DNA from: Austwickia chelonae NBRC 105200
GTDB taxonomy: Bacteria; Actinomycetota; Actinomycetes; Actinomycetales; Dermatophilaceae
Direction of reading: 5' to 3'
NCBI RefSeq assembly: GCF_000298175.1
Contig: NZ_BAGZ01000005.1
Location: 620,001 to 684,000 of the forward strand
Length of the DNA: 64,000 nt
The notes under the pieces are model-generated. The model ran no database searches and was not told where the DNA came from. It saw only the letters and a program-made list of their open reading frames with translations. How positions within the stretch are numbered: the first letter of the stretch is position 1; each line of letters starts with the position of its first letter. The position numbers were made by a program, and so were the translations under genes. Of the stretch, positions 52,304 to 60,093 are shown in pieces.

Positions 52304-53101
52304 TCAGCGCACGAGGTGTCCGTCCGCTCTGAGGGCGTCCTTGACGTCCCCGATCGTCATCGCGCCGAAATGGAAGACGCTGGCGGCGAGGACCGCGTCG
52401 GCTCCGGCGCGGACCGCCGGTGCGAAATGCCCGGTCACCCCAGCTCCCCCGCTCGCGATGAGCGGCACGGTGAGCCGAGGACGGACTGATCGGATCAGCT
52501 CGAGGTCGAAGCCGTCACGGGTGCCGTCGGCGTCCATGGAGTTCAACAGGATCTCCCCTGCGCCCAGCTCCGCGGCGCGAACGCACCAGTTGAGGGCGTC
52601 CAGCCCGGTGCCCCGTCGACCACCGTGAGTGGTCACCTCGAAACCCGAACCGGGCCGGGGGTGCCCGTCCGTGGAGAGCCCGTCGCCGCGGTCCGTCCAG
52701 CGGCGGACGTCGGCGGAGAGCACCAGCACCTGGGAGCCGAAGCGGTCGGCGATCTCCCCGATCAGTTCGGGGCGGGCGATCGCCGCGGTGTTCACCCCGA
52801 CCTTGTCCGCACCGGCACGGAGAAGACGGTCGACGTCGTCGACGGTGCGGACGCCGCCACCGACGGTCAGCGGGATGAAGACCTGTTCGGCGGTGCGTCC
52901 CACGATCTCCAGGGTGGTCGCCCGGTCACCACTGCTGGCGGTGACGTCCAGGAAGGTCAGCTCGTCCGCGCCCTGGGCCTCGTAGGCTGCCGCCAGTTCC
53001 ACCGGGTCGCCGGCGTCACGCAGGTCCTGGAAGTTCACCCCTTTGACCACGCGGCCGGCGTCGACGTCGAGGCAGGGGATGACACGGGTAGCCACACTCA
53101 C
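52304..53101 (-). CDS. hisF: Imidazole glycerol phosphate synthase, cyclase subunit
   Basis: A 265-residue TIM barrel of histidine synthesis. [22 protein letters not shown] includes the catalytic aspartate near residue 13, and [11 protein letters not shown] retains the second (family form VDARR). The phosphate-binding [16 protein letters not shown] and [11 protein letters not shown] loops are intact. GTG at 53101 is chosen: it starts as relatives do and lies 6 nt after TACGCT, so it is probably leaderless. hisG and hisE are 4 kb away; other his genes are not in the window. Confidence 0.96.
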   Translation of the reverse strand: MSVATRVIPCLDVDAGRVVKGVNFQDLRDAGDPVELAAAYEAQGADELTFLDVTASSGDRATTLEIVGRTAEQVFIPLTVGGGVRTVDDVDRLLRAGADKVGVNTAAIARPELIGEIADRFGSQVLVLSADVRRWTDRGDGLSTDGHPRPGSGFEVTTHGGRRGTGLDALNWCVRAAELGAGEILLNSMDADGTRDGFDLELIRSVRPRLTVPLIASGGAGVTGHFAPAVRAGADAVLAASVFHFGAMTIGDVKDALRADGHLVR

Positions 53102-53107
53102 CGGACC

Positions 53108-53113
53108 AGCGTA
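53108..53113 (-). promoter_or_regulatory. -10 box, leaderless hisF promoter
   Basis: TACGCT on the minus strand, 6 nt before the GTG at 53101, in the divergent region shared with the trpS leader. Confidence 0.45.
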
Positions 53114-53159
53114 GAACCGGATGTGCCTTGTCCGGCGACGGTGTCCATCGGCGGCAGCG

Positions 53160-53165
53160 TACGAT
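53160..53165 (+). promoter_or_regulatory. -10 box of the trpS leader transcript
   Basis: TACGAT, 6 nt before the ATG of the leader peptide, which would put the transcript start at that ATG. Confidence 0.5.
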
Positions 53166-53171
53166 ATCGCT

Positions 53172-53219
53172 ATGATTCGCCCAGTGCCTTCCTGGTGGCC
53201 GTCCACGCGACGGCACTGA
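53172..53219 (+). CDS. trpL: Tryptophan leader peptide upstream of trpS
   Basis: A 15-residue frame, [15 protein letters not shown], with two adjacent TGG codons (53193-53198). Tandem tryptophan codons in so short a peptide directly ahead of the tryptophanyl-tRNA synthetase are the mark of ribosome-mediated attenuation. The ATG lies 6 nt after a TACGAT -10 box and has no ribosome site, so the message is probably leaderless. Its last codons are part of an RNA segment able to pair with the attenuator that follows. Too short for standard gene finding; the call rests on codon content, position and RNA pairing. Confidence 0.75.
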   Translation: MIRPVPSWWPSTRRH

Positions 53220-53258
53220 GCAGCACATCCATCCGCCGTCGCCCGTGCGACGGCGGAT
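53195..53258 (+). promoter_or_regulatory. trp-type attenuator of trpS
   Basis: Three mutually exclusive pairings are visible. A small hairpin over the second Trp codon joins GTGG (53195-53198) to CCAC (53203-53206). Segment 2, GCGACGGC (53207-53214), is exactly complementary to segment 3, GCCGTCGC (53235-53242). Segment 3 within ATCCGCCGTCGC (53231-53242) also forms a perfect 12-bp stem with GCGACGGCGGAT (53247-53258) around a CCGT loop. A ribosome stalled at the Trp codons would free segment 2 to pair with 3 and prevent the 3:4 hairpin; a ribosome reaching the stop would mask segment 2. No U-tract follows the 3:4 stem. Confidence 0.75.
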
Positions 53259-53303
53259 CCACGTCGGACGCGGGCGATCCTGAGCACAGCGAAGGAAGAC
53301 CAC

Positions 53304-54455
53304 GTGAGTAATCCCACGCCGCAGACCGACCCCGTCGTCGAAGGCCCCGGCGACTCCCCGGAGGACCAGGCCATGGCCGACTCGGTCAGCGACGCCAGTC
53401 TCCGCCGCAGCCAGGCCCGTAGCGCCCAGATCGAGGAGCAGATCGCCGAGGACCCGAGCGGTTTCCGGATGCTCACCGGCGACCGCCCCACCGGCAACCT
53501 CCACCTGGGCCATTACATCGGCACCCTGAGCAACCGGGTCCGTTTGCAGGGTCTGGGCCTGGACACCTTCGTCGTCATCGCCGACTACCAGGTGATCACC
53601 GACCGGGACGGCGTCGGAGAGATGAAGGAACGCGTCTACTCCCTGCTCACCGACTATCTGGCCGTGGGCCTGGACCCGACCCGCACCACGATCTTCACGC
53701 ACAGCGCGATCCCCGAGCTGAACCAGCTGATGCTGCCCTTCCTGTCGTTGGTGACCGACTCCGAGCTGCGGCGCAACCCGACGGTGAAGGCCGAGCAGGA
53801 GGCCACCGGTGGGCGGGCCCTGTCCGGTCTGCTGCTGACCTACCCGGTGCACCAGGCCGCCGACATCCTTTTCTGCAAGGGCAATCTCGTCCCGGTCGGC
53901 AAGGACCAGCTCCCCCACCTGGAGCAGGCCCGGGTCATCGCCCGCCGGTTCGACGAGCGGTTCGGCCGTGCCGACAAGAAGCGCCCGGTCTTCCCCGCTC
54001 CCGAGGCGCTGCTCTCCTCAGGGGCACACATCCTGGGCACCGACGGCACGAAGATGTCCAAGTCGAAGGGCAACACCATCGAGCTCGGCATGACCGCCGA
54101 CGAGACGGCCAAGCGGTTGAAGCGGGCCGTGACCGACTCCGACCGGCACATCACCTACGACCCCGAGAACCGCCCCGAGGTCGCCAACCTGCTGCTCATG
54201 GCAGGTCTGCTGTCCGACCGGGACCCGGCCGTACTGGCCGAGGAGATCGGCGACGGCGGTGGCGCCCGACTCAAGGCCGTCGTCACCGAGGCCGTCAACG
54301 AGCACCTGGCCCCGATCCGGGCCCGCCGGACCGAACTCGCCGCCGACCCCGGACATCTGCGCGATGTCCTCGCCGACGGAAATGCCCGTGCCCGCGAGGT
54401 CGCGACGGCCACCCTCGACGAGGTGCGCACCGCGATGTCCATGAACTATGTCTGA
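53304..54455 (+). CDS. trpS: Tryptophanyl-tRNA synthetase
   Basis: A 383-residue class I synthetase that charges tRNA-Trp. The HIGH-type signature is [11 protein letters not shown] and the KMSKS loop is [13 protein letters not shown]. The first 50 residues ([19 protein letters not shown] on) are a disordered extension ahead of [19 protein letters not shown] at 53304 has AAGGAAG upstream. Expression is probably raised when charged tRNA-Trp is scarce, through the leader at 53172-53258. The kinase gene begins 3 nt after its stop, so the two are one unit. Confidence 0.96.
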   Translation: MSNPTPQTDPVVEGPGDSPEDQAMADSVSDASLRRSQARSAQIEEQIAEDPSGFRMLTGDRPTGNLHLGHYIGTLSNRVRLQGLGLDTFVVIADYQVITDRDGVGEMKERVYSLLTDYLAVGLDPTRTTIFTHSAIPELNQLMLPFLSLVTDSELRRNPTVKAEQEATGGRALSGLLLTYPVHQAADILFCKGNLVPVGKDQLPHLEQARVIARRFDERFGRADKKRPVFPAPEALLSSGAHILGTDGTKMSKSKGNTIELGMTADETAKRLKRAVTDSDRHITYDPENRPEVANLLLMAGLLSDRDPAVLAEEIGDGGGARLKAVVTEAVNEHLAPIRARRTELAADPGHLRDVLADGNARAREVATATLDEVRTAMSMNYV

Positions 54456-54458
54456 GGT

Positions 54459-55136
54459 ATGACCCAGTCCTCCTCGAAGAACATGGATGTCTCCGCGACG
54501 GTGGCCCGGGTCGTCGCCGTCGCGGAACGCCGCGGCCCTCTGGCCGGCCGGAGCACGGTGGTCGCTTTCGACGGACCGGCCGGTGCGGGGAAGACCACGC
54601 TGGCCGGCGAGCTCGCCGACGCCTTGTCCTCCGAAGGAGGCTGTGACATCCCGATCGTCCACATGGACGACCTCTACCCGGGCTGGGACGGTTTGTCACC
54701 GGCCGTCGACCTGCTGGTGAGGCAGGTCCTGGAGCCCCTCGCCCAGGGTCGTCCGGTCTCGTCCCCGGTCTACGACTGGACGAGGCAGTCCTTCGGCGAT
54801 CCCCGCCCGCTCCCGGCAGCGCCGTGGATCGTCGTGGAAGGCGTCGGCTGCGGTTCGCGCTCCTGTCGGCCGTACCTGTCCGCCGTCGTCTGGACCGATG
54901 CCCCGGAGGAGACCCGCAGGACGCGGGCTCTGCGACGCGACGGCGACGCCTTCCGCCCGTACTGGTACCGCTGGGCGCGGCAGGAGAAAGAACTCTTCGC
55001 CCGGGAGAAGACCTGGGAACACGCCGATCTGGTCCTCGACACCGGAGGCGACAGCCCGGACGGACCTGCAGGGCCCACCTCGACGTCAGCAGCACACTCC
55101 ACTTCCAGGAAGGACCTCCATGCCCAGAACGGCTGA
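54459..55136 (+). CDS. Uridine-kinase-like P-loop NTPase
   Basis: A 225-residue protein with a clear Walker A (FDGPAGAGKTTLAGEL) and the uridine kinase/phosphoribulokinase-like VHMDDLYPGW segment, ending with ARQEKELFAREKTWEHADLVLDT as in small nucleoside-kinase relatives. It is shorter than true Udk and its substrate is not evident. The ATG is 3 nt after trpS, and the FUSC gene overlaps its end by 17 nt, so it is embedded in the trpS unit. Confidence 0.85.
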   Translation: MTQSSSKNMDVSATVARVVAVAERRGPLAGRSTVVAFDGPAGAGKTTLAGELADALSSEGGCDIPIVHMDDLYPGWDGLSPAVDLLVRQVLEPLAQGRPVSSPVYDWTRQSFGDPRPLPAAPWIVVEGVGCGSRSCRPYLSAVVWTDAPEETRRTRALRRDGDAFRPYWYRWARQEKELFAREKTWEHADLVLDTGGDSPDGPAGPTSTSAAHSTSRKDLHAQNG

Positions 55137-56331
55137 CAGCTCTCGCTGGTACGAAGCCGCTTGGGTCGACTGGGGACTGGCGATTCCTCGGCGGGTAGCC
55201 CGCCGAGGGCGTTCCTCCCTGCAGACCCGGATCTCCCGGTTGCACAGCCGTTCCTTCTTCATCGTGCAGTGCGCGATCTCCGCGGGAGTCGCCTACTCGG
55301 TCGCGCAGGGTCTGCTCGGCCACGAGATGCCGATCTTCGCCGCCGTAGCTGCCCTCATCGTCTTGGGGCAGTCCTTCGGCCAACGGCTGCGTCGGGTCGT
55401 CGAGGTAGTGGTCGGGGTCGCCCTGGGCGTCTTCATCGGTGACGCCTTCGTCCACTTCATGGGCGCCGGTTACTGGCAGCTGGCGGTGATCGTCATCACC
55501 GCCATGTCGGCGGCCACCCTGCTCGACGCCGGAGTCGGGATGACGGCCACCGCCGGGATCCAGTCGGCCGTCGTCACCATCCTGGTGGCCCCGCCCGGGC
55601 AGGCTTTTCTCCGCTGGACCGATGCCGTCATCGGTGGTGGTGTCGCCCTGTTGGCGGCGACGATCACTCCGGCCACGCCGGTGCGGACTCCCCGGTTGAA
55701 AGCCGCCGAGGCCCTGGCCGAGATCAGTGCGATCCTGCGGGACACGGTGCGTGCCCTCCGGGAACAGGACCCGGAACGGGCCTCCGCCGCTTTGGAACGG
55801 GCCCGCACCACCGAGGAGATCCTGGACGAGCTGAGGGAGAGCGCCGACGCCGGGCTGGCGGTGGTCCGCACCTCGCCCTTCCGTCGCAGGCAGTTGCCCG
55901 CGGTCCAGGTGATCGCAGATCTGCTCGATCCTCTCGACCACACGATCCGCAACCTTCGGGTACTGGTCCGCCGAGCGTATGTCGCGGTCTCCGCCGGAGA
56001 GGTCGTCTCCAAGGCCTATCTGGACATGGTCGACGGTCTCGCCGAGGCGACCGAGCTGATGGCCGCGAGTCTCTCGGAGCGGGAACTCCCCGAGGCCTCG
56101 CGGCTCATCCTGGTGGACCTGGCCGAGATGACCACCTATGTCGACGAGCGCCCTTCGCTGTCCTCGGAGGTGATTCGCGCCCAGGTGCGGTCCATCGTCG
56201 TCGATCTGCTGGAGGTCACCGGGCTGCCCTATCAAGAGGCAGTGACCTATGTGCCCAGCACTTTCGTCCTGGTGGACAGACGGGAACCCCAGGTGCAGGA
56301 CGACCAGGCCTCGGCGAGCCGAGCTCAGTGA
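55120..56331 (+). CDS. FUSC-family (aromatic acid exporter-like) membrane protein
   Basis: A 403-residue protein: six membrane helices (about 48-170, including GVAYSVAQGLLGHEMPIFAAVAALIVL and AVIVITAMSAATLLDAGVG), then a long soluble helical region (about 190-390). This is half of the FUSC fold, met in efflux proteins for aromatic acids or antibiotics. The ATG at 55120 has AGGAAGG upstream and overlaps the kinase gene. Its place behind trpS may mean co-induction under tryptophan starvation; transport substrate unknown. Confidence 0.85.
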   Translation: MPRTADSSRWYEAAWVDWGLAIPRRVARRGRSSLQTRISRLHSRSFFIVQCAISAGVAYSVAQGLLGHEMPIFAAVAALIVLGQSFGQRLRRVVEVVVGVALGVFIGDAFVHFMGAGYWQLAVIVITAMSAATLLDAGVGMTATAGIQSAVVTILVAPPGQAFLRWTDAVIGGGVALLAATITPATPVRTPRLKAAEALAEISAILRDTVRALREQDPERASAALERARTTEEILDELRESADAGLAVVRTSPFRRRQLPAVQVIADLLDPLDHTIRNLRVLVRRAYVAVSAGEVVSKAYLDMVDGLAEATELMAASLSERELPEASRLILVDLAEMTTYVDERPSLSSEVIRAQVRSIVVDLLEVTGLPYQEAVTYVPSTFVLVDRREPQVQDDQASASRAQ

Positions 56332-56334
56332 CCG

Positions 56335-56865
56335 TCACCCGTCTCCTCGCCGAGGGCCGAGCCCTGCTTCCGGTTCCGCGGCCGAGGAATGCACTTCCAC
56401 CAGTGCAGCCAAGCGCGCTGCCAGGGCCTGGGCATGGGCACCGTCGGCTTTCTGGATCGCCATGACGGCGACCGTATCGGCGTCGGACAGGTCCAACCTC
56501 GCCCAGGGCGCGGCACCGCCGTACTGGACCCGGACGATCTGGGTCCAGTCGACCGTCCTGGTCAGCAGCAGATTCCGTACGACGATCCCCTCTGGTGAAG
56601 GGGTCGCCCTGATACTGGCGAATCGCCAGATGAACCAGGCGATGGCTGCTCCACTCACGAAGATCATCGTCCGGTCGAGAATCCCCCAGTCCGCTTTCTG
56701 TCCTTCACGTCCCGGCACGGTGATCGCCGCATAGGTGAAGGCCACCAGCACCATCGCCGACAGTGCGAGTGCCACCGCGGCCCCCCGGCGCGGACGCATC
56801 ACGGCGTAGGGATCGAAGGGGCGCGGAGCGTCACCTGGCTCGGGCGCGGTGCTGTTCACAAGCAC
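56335..56865 (-). CDS. PH-domain (bacterial PH-like) membrane protein
   Basis: A 176-residue protein with two membrane helices (about 29-48 and 64-82) followed by a PH-like soluble domain: TPSPEGIVVRNLLLTRTVDWTQIVRVQYGGAAPWARLDLSDADTVAVMAIQ is the strand-rich core. The same protein follows hisG in many actinobacteria. Role unknown. Starts at a GTG at 56865 (or one two codons later), 80 nt after hisG in the same unit, and converges with the FUSC gene with a 3-nt gap between stops. Confidence 0.83.
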   Translation of the reverse strand: MLVNSTAPEPGDAPRPFDPYAVMRPRRGAAVALALSAMVLVAFTYAAITVPGREGQKADWGILDRTMIFVSGAAIAWFIWRFASIRATPSPEGIVVRNLLLTRTVDWTQIVRVQYGGAAPWARLDLSDADTVAVMAIQKADGAHAQALAARLAALVEVHSSAAEPEAGLGPRRGDG

Positions 56866-56945
56866 ACGCTACTCATCTTGACGTCGGTGTGACCGCGTAC
56901 GCACAGACGAACTCGTGACCGGCGTCCGTGATCACACCGGGAAGG

Positions 56946-57791
56946 TCATAGACGGCAGGCCGAGATGTCGGTGACGAGGATGCCGCGGGCACCCATGGCG
57001 TACAGCTCGTCCATCACCCGGTTCACCCCGGCGCGGGGCACCATCGCCCGGACCGCGACATAGCCCTTGTCGTGCAACGGGCTGACCGTCGGCGATTCCA
57101 ACCCAGGGGTGACCGCGCAGGCCCGTTCGACGAGTTCGACCCGGACGTCGTAGTCGACCATGACGTAGGTGCGGGCGGTGATGACTCCCTGCAGGCGGCG
57201 CTGCAGGACGCCCATCGCCGGGGATTCAGCCGTGTCCGGGCGGGCGATGAGCACCGCCTCACTGCGCAGGATGGGCTCCCCGAAGACCTCCAGCCCTTGG
57301 TTCCGCAGGGTGGTCCCGGTCTCCACGACATCGGCGATCACATCGGCGACACCCAACATGATGGAGGTCTCCACGGCCCCGTCGAGACGGACGACCTCCG
57401 CGTCCACTCCGTTGGTGGCCAGATGGTCCCGGACCAGGACGGTGTAGCTGGTGGCGATGCGTTGGCCGGCCAGTTCGGCGACCGAGGATGCCGCGCCGGG
57501 GCGGCCGGCGAATCGGAAGGTGCTGCGGGCGAAACCCAGGGACATGGTCTCCACGGCTTCGCTCCCCGAGTCCAGGAGCAGATCACGGCCGGTGATCCCG
57601 CCGTCGAGGGTCCCCGAGCCGACGTAGACCGCGATGTCCCGGGGCCGCAGGTAGAAGAATTCGATGTCGTTGTCGACATCGGTCAGGACCAGTTCCTTGG
57701 AGTCACGGCGGACTTTGTACCCGCATTCCTTCAACATGACGGCGGCGGACTCGGCCAGGCTCCCCTTGTTGGGGACAGCAATACGTAACAC
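56946..57791 (-). CDS. hisG: ATP phosphoribosyltransferase (long form)
   Basis: A 281-residue enzyme for the first step of histidine synthesis. RIAVPNKGSLAESAAVML opens it, the PRPP loop region is GVADVIADVVETGTTLR, and the C-terminal ACT-like regulatory domain (GLESPTVSPL to SACRL) is present, so it is the histidine-inhibited long form. GTG at 57791 has AGAGGAAAGACC upstream. The second codon is the rare TTA. It follows hisE by 67 nt. Confidence 0.96.
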   Translation of the reverse strand: MLRIAVPNKGSLAESAAVMLKECGYKVRRDSKELVLTDVDNDIEFFYLRPRDIAVYVGSGTLDGGITGRDLLLDSGSEAVETMSLGFARSTFRFAGRPGAASSVAELAGQRIATSYTVLVRDHLATNGVDAEVVRLDGAVETSIMLGVADVIADVVETGTTLRNQGLEVFGEPILRSEAVLIARPDTAESPAMGVLQRRLQGVITARTYVMVDYDVRVELVERACAVTPGLESPTVSPLHDKGYVAVRAMVPRAGVNRVMDELYAMGARGILVTDISACRL

Positions 57792-57858
57792 GGTCTTTCC
57801 TCTGGTTGGTGTAGGTCTGTACTCGACAAAGCAGCGCGATGGCGTCGGGCGCCACCGG

Positions 57859-58122
57859 TCACAGATGTCGGTACACGTCCTCCAGGGTCAGACCTTTGGC
57901 GATCATCATGACCTGCACGTGGTAGAGCAGTTGGCTGATCTCGGCGGCAGTTTCCTCGTCGGACTGGAATTCGGCGGCCATCCAGGACTCGGCGGCCTCT
58001 TCCACGATCTTCTTGCCGATGAAATGGACCCCGGCGTCGAGTTCCGCAACGGTGCCGGAACCGGCAGGGCGGGTGCGGGCCTTCTCGGCCAACTCGGCGT
58101 AGAGGTCGTCGAAGCTCTTCAC
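57859..58122 (-). CDS. hisE: Phosphoribosyl-ATP pyrophosphatase
   Basis: An 87-residue all-helical MazG-fold enzyme of the second histidine step: [28 protein letters not shown] carries the metal-binding E-E-x-x-E pattern, and [17 protein letters not shown] completes it. GTG at 58122 is preferred to an earlier ATG frame; it lies 7 nt after TAGCCT, so hisE seems to have its own leaderless promoter within the rib-his cluster. hisI is not in the window. Confidence 0.94.
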   Translation of the reverse strand: MKSFDDLYAELAEKARTRPAGSGTVAELDAGVHFIGKKIVEEAAESWMAAEFQSDEETAAEISQLLYHVQVMMIAKGLTLEDVYRHL

Positions 58123-58129
58123 GTGCGTC

Positions 58130-58135
58130 AGGCTA
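58130..58135 (-). promoter_or_regulatory. -10 box, leaderless hisE promoter
   Basis: TAGCCT on the minus strand, 7 nt before the GTG at 58122. Confidence 0.4.
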
Positions 58136-58215
58136 CCGGCCGCGACCGTCATCACGTGTCGTGGCCCGTATCCCGGTCCGTGGCCTCGCTCTTCCCGGTC
58201 CGGTCCCGTCCGGGG

Positions 58216-58704
58216 TCAGTCGGGGCAGGCGTCCACCGCACGCAGGACGGTCGCGGTGGCCAGGGCCGTCATGCCTGCTTCGTAACCTTTGGACTCCCGT
58301 GAACCGTGCACTCCGGAACGGTCGCGGGCCTGCATCTCATTCTCGCAGGTCAACACCCCGAACCCGATCGGGACGCCGGCCGCGGTCGACACCCGGGACA
58401 ACCCCTGGGTGACCGACTGCGCCACGTATTCGAAATGAGGGGTCCCGCCCTTGAGGATGATCCCCAGGGCTACGAGAGCGTCATACGGCTGATGGACCAG
58501 CCGGGCGCAGACCACCGGAAGCTCGAAGGCACCGGGGACCCGCACGATGTCCGGTTCGTGGACACCATGTTCGGACAGGGCCAGCTTCGCGCCCTCGAGC
58601 ATCCCCTCCATGTACTCCCGGTGCCATCTGGCTGCGACGATCGCGACCCGCAGGCCGCTTCCTTCGACATCCCACCCCGCGTACGTATCGTCCTGAGCAC
58701 CCAT
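58216..58704 (-). CDS. ribH: 6,7-dimethyl-8-ribityllumazine synthase, first paralogue
   Basis: A 162-residue lumazine synthase. The family motifs are all here: VPGAFELPVVCARL, ALGIILKGGTPHFEYVAQSVTQGL with the catalytic histidine, FGVLTCENEMQARDRSG with the phosphate arginine, and SKGYEAGMTALATATVL. It makes dimethylribityllumazine from ribitylaminouracil and dihydroxybutanone phosphate. A full second copy lies at 59594-60091, the ribM gene separating the two. The ATG at 58704 is selected from family N-termini. A hairpin upstream (58747-58773) may reduce read-through from ribM. Confidence 0.92.
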   Translation of the reverse strand: MGAQDDTYAGWDVEGSGLRVAIVAARWHREYMEGMLEGAKLALSEHGVHEPDIVRVPGAFELPVVCARLVHQPYDALVALGIILKGGTPHFEYVAQSVTQGLSRVSTAAGVPIGFGVLTCENEMQARDRSGVHGSRESKGYEAGMTALATATVLRAVDACPD

Positions 58705-58746
58705 CCGGGGACCTCCTCGCGCCGGCCGCGATCGTGTGCGGCGACA

Positions 58747-58773
58747 ACACCGTGACCGGTACGGGCACGGTGT
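58747..58773 (-). terminator. Hairpin between ribM and the distal ribH
   Basis: ACACCGTG (58747-58754) pairs with CACGGTGT (58766-58773) around an 11-nt loop, in the 167-nt gap inside the rib cluster. It may be an internal terminator or RNA-processing site. Confidence 0.45.
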
Positions 58774-58871
58774 CCCCATATCGTCACGGGAACGGCGGAC
58801 CTTCGGTTCTCCACCGCAGAAGACGCCGTGGACGAACGACGAATCGGCCCGCCACCGCGCCGCCGGCGTGA

Positions 58872-59597
58872 TCAGGCAGGTCGTACTGCGCTCGTCGGTG
58901 GCGGGGATTCAACTCCCTGATCGGGGTATTCCGCCCTGGTAGCCCGCACCCACACGGAGAACCCGTAGAGCACCAACGCCCCGTAGACCGCGTAGAGCAC
59001 CGCGCTGGGGTAGTACGTACTGTGCCAGAGCAAGGGCACTCCGACCAGGTCGACCGCGATCCAGCAGAGCCAGAAGTCGTTCCACCCCCGGGCCATGGCG
59101 AAGGTCGCCACGATCGAGCCGGTGAAGATCCACGCATCGGTCCAGTAGTACCAACGCGGAGCCGGCCATCCGGCGCCCACAGCGGCGAAGACACCCTGGG
59201 CGACCACGACGCCCACCGCCCACACCGCGAGATAGACCATGCGTTCCCGGAAGGACGCCCACCGAGGGGTGATCGCCGGTGCGTCCTTGGCCCGACCTCG
59301 ACTCGTCTGACGCCATCTCCACCAGCCGTAGACGCTGGTCATGATGAAGAACACTTGGCGGGCCGACTGCCCGAACAACGGGAACCGGCCATCGTCCAGG
59401 CTCAACGCCGTCCCGAAGAAAACGGTGAACAGCAGGACGTTGCCGATGATCCCCGCCGGCCAGGCCCACACCCGTCGGCGCAGGCCACCGACAGCCGAGA
59501 CGAAGCCGAAACCGTTACCGATGATCTCCCTCCAGTACAGCGGATAACCCCCGACGCTGATCTTGGCTTCGAAGAGATCACGCAGGATGTCGATCAC
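58872..59597 (-). CDS. ribM: PnuC-family transporter, probable riboflavin importer RibM
   Basis: A 241-residue PnuC-type carrier of about seven helices: [46 protein letters not shown] (the family's conserved Trp-rich motif) and [23 protein letters not shown]. PnuC proteins take up vitamins by facilitated diffusion followed by phosphorylation. Members encoded in actinobacterial rib operons under FMN riboswitches (RibM/PnuX) import riboflavin rather than nicotinamide riboside; the position here supports the same assignment. Its ATG overlaps the ribH stop (ATGA). Confidence 0.88.
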   Translation of the reverse strand: MIDILRDLFEAKISVGGYPLYWREIIGNGFGFVSAVGGLRRRVWAWPAGIIGNVLLFTVFFGTALSLDDGRFPLFGQSARQVFFIMTSVYGWWRWRQTSRGRAKDAPAITPRWASFRERMVYLAVWAVGVVVAQGVFAAVGAGWPAPRWYYWTDAWIFTGSIVATFAMARGWNDFWLCWIAVDLVGVPLLWHSTYYPSAVLYAVYGALVLYGFSVWVRATRAEYPDQGVESPPPTSAVRPA

Positions 59598-60091
59598 CGT
59601 GGAACTCCTTGGCCCACCGGCGGTCCAGGATGCCCGGACAAGATCGCCGCCGTGGCCACTGCTGCCTGCGCAGCCTCCCGCCCCTTGTCCTCGATCGAAC
59701 CCGGTAAACCGGCCCTCGCCCGAGCCTGTTCCTCATCATCGCAGGTCAACACCCCGAACCCGATCGGGATGCCGGTCGTCACCGACACCTGGGTGATACC
59801 GGTGGTCGCGCCGGAACAGACGTAATCGAAGTGCGGGGTCCCCCCGCGGATGACGACCCCCAAGGCGACCAGGGCGTCGTAGGAGGACGCCAGCCGGGCA
59901 CAGGCCACCGGGAGTTCGAAAGTCCCCGGGACCCGTACCAGGTCGACCTGCGGACAACCGGCCTCGGCCAGGGCCCGGGTGGCCCCCGCTATCAGACCGT
60001 CCATGATCTCGTCGTGCCAGCTGGACGCCACGACGGCCACGCGCAGCGCGCCGGCGTCGGGGGTCAGGGTCGGGGAACCGTGTCCGGCCAT
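59594..60091 (-). CDS. ribH: 6,7-dimethyl-8-ribityllumazine synthase, second paralogue
   Basis: A 165-residue lumazine synthase, clearly paralogous to the copy at 58216-58704 but well diverged. Active-site motifs are complete: [56 protein letters not shown] and [14 protein letters not shown] at 60091 with GGAAGG upstream, directly after ribBA (2-nt gap) and overlapping ribM. This copy has the standard operon place and is probably the main one. Confidence 0.94.
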   Translation of the reverse strand: MAGHGSPTLTPDAGALRVAVVASSWHDEIMDGLIAGATRALAEAGCPQVDLVRVPGTFELPVACARLASSYDALVALGVVIRGGTPHFDYVCSGATTGITQVSVTTGIPIGFGVLTCDDEEQARARAGLPGSIEDKGREAAQAAVATAAILSGHPGPPVGQGVPR

Positions 60092-60093
60092 GG

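Noticed and set aside
54295-56235. Minus-strand frame of 646 codons opposite trpS, the kinase and FUSC genes
   Set aside because: It spans three well-supported genes on the other strand and has no domain.
57786-57788. TTA codon at position 2 of hisG as a bldA-type developmental switch
   Set aside because: The single rare leucine codon is notable but there is no sign that this organism is a Streptomyces-like developer, and hisG is housekeeping.
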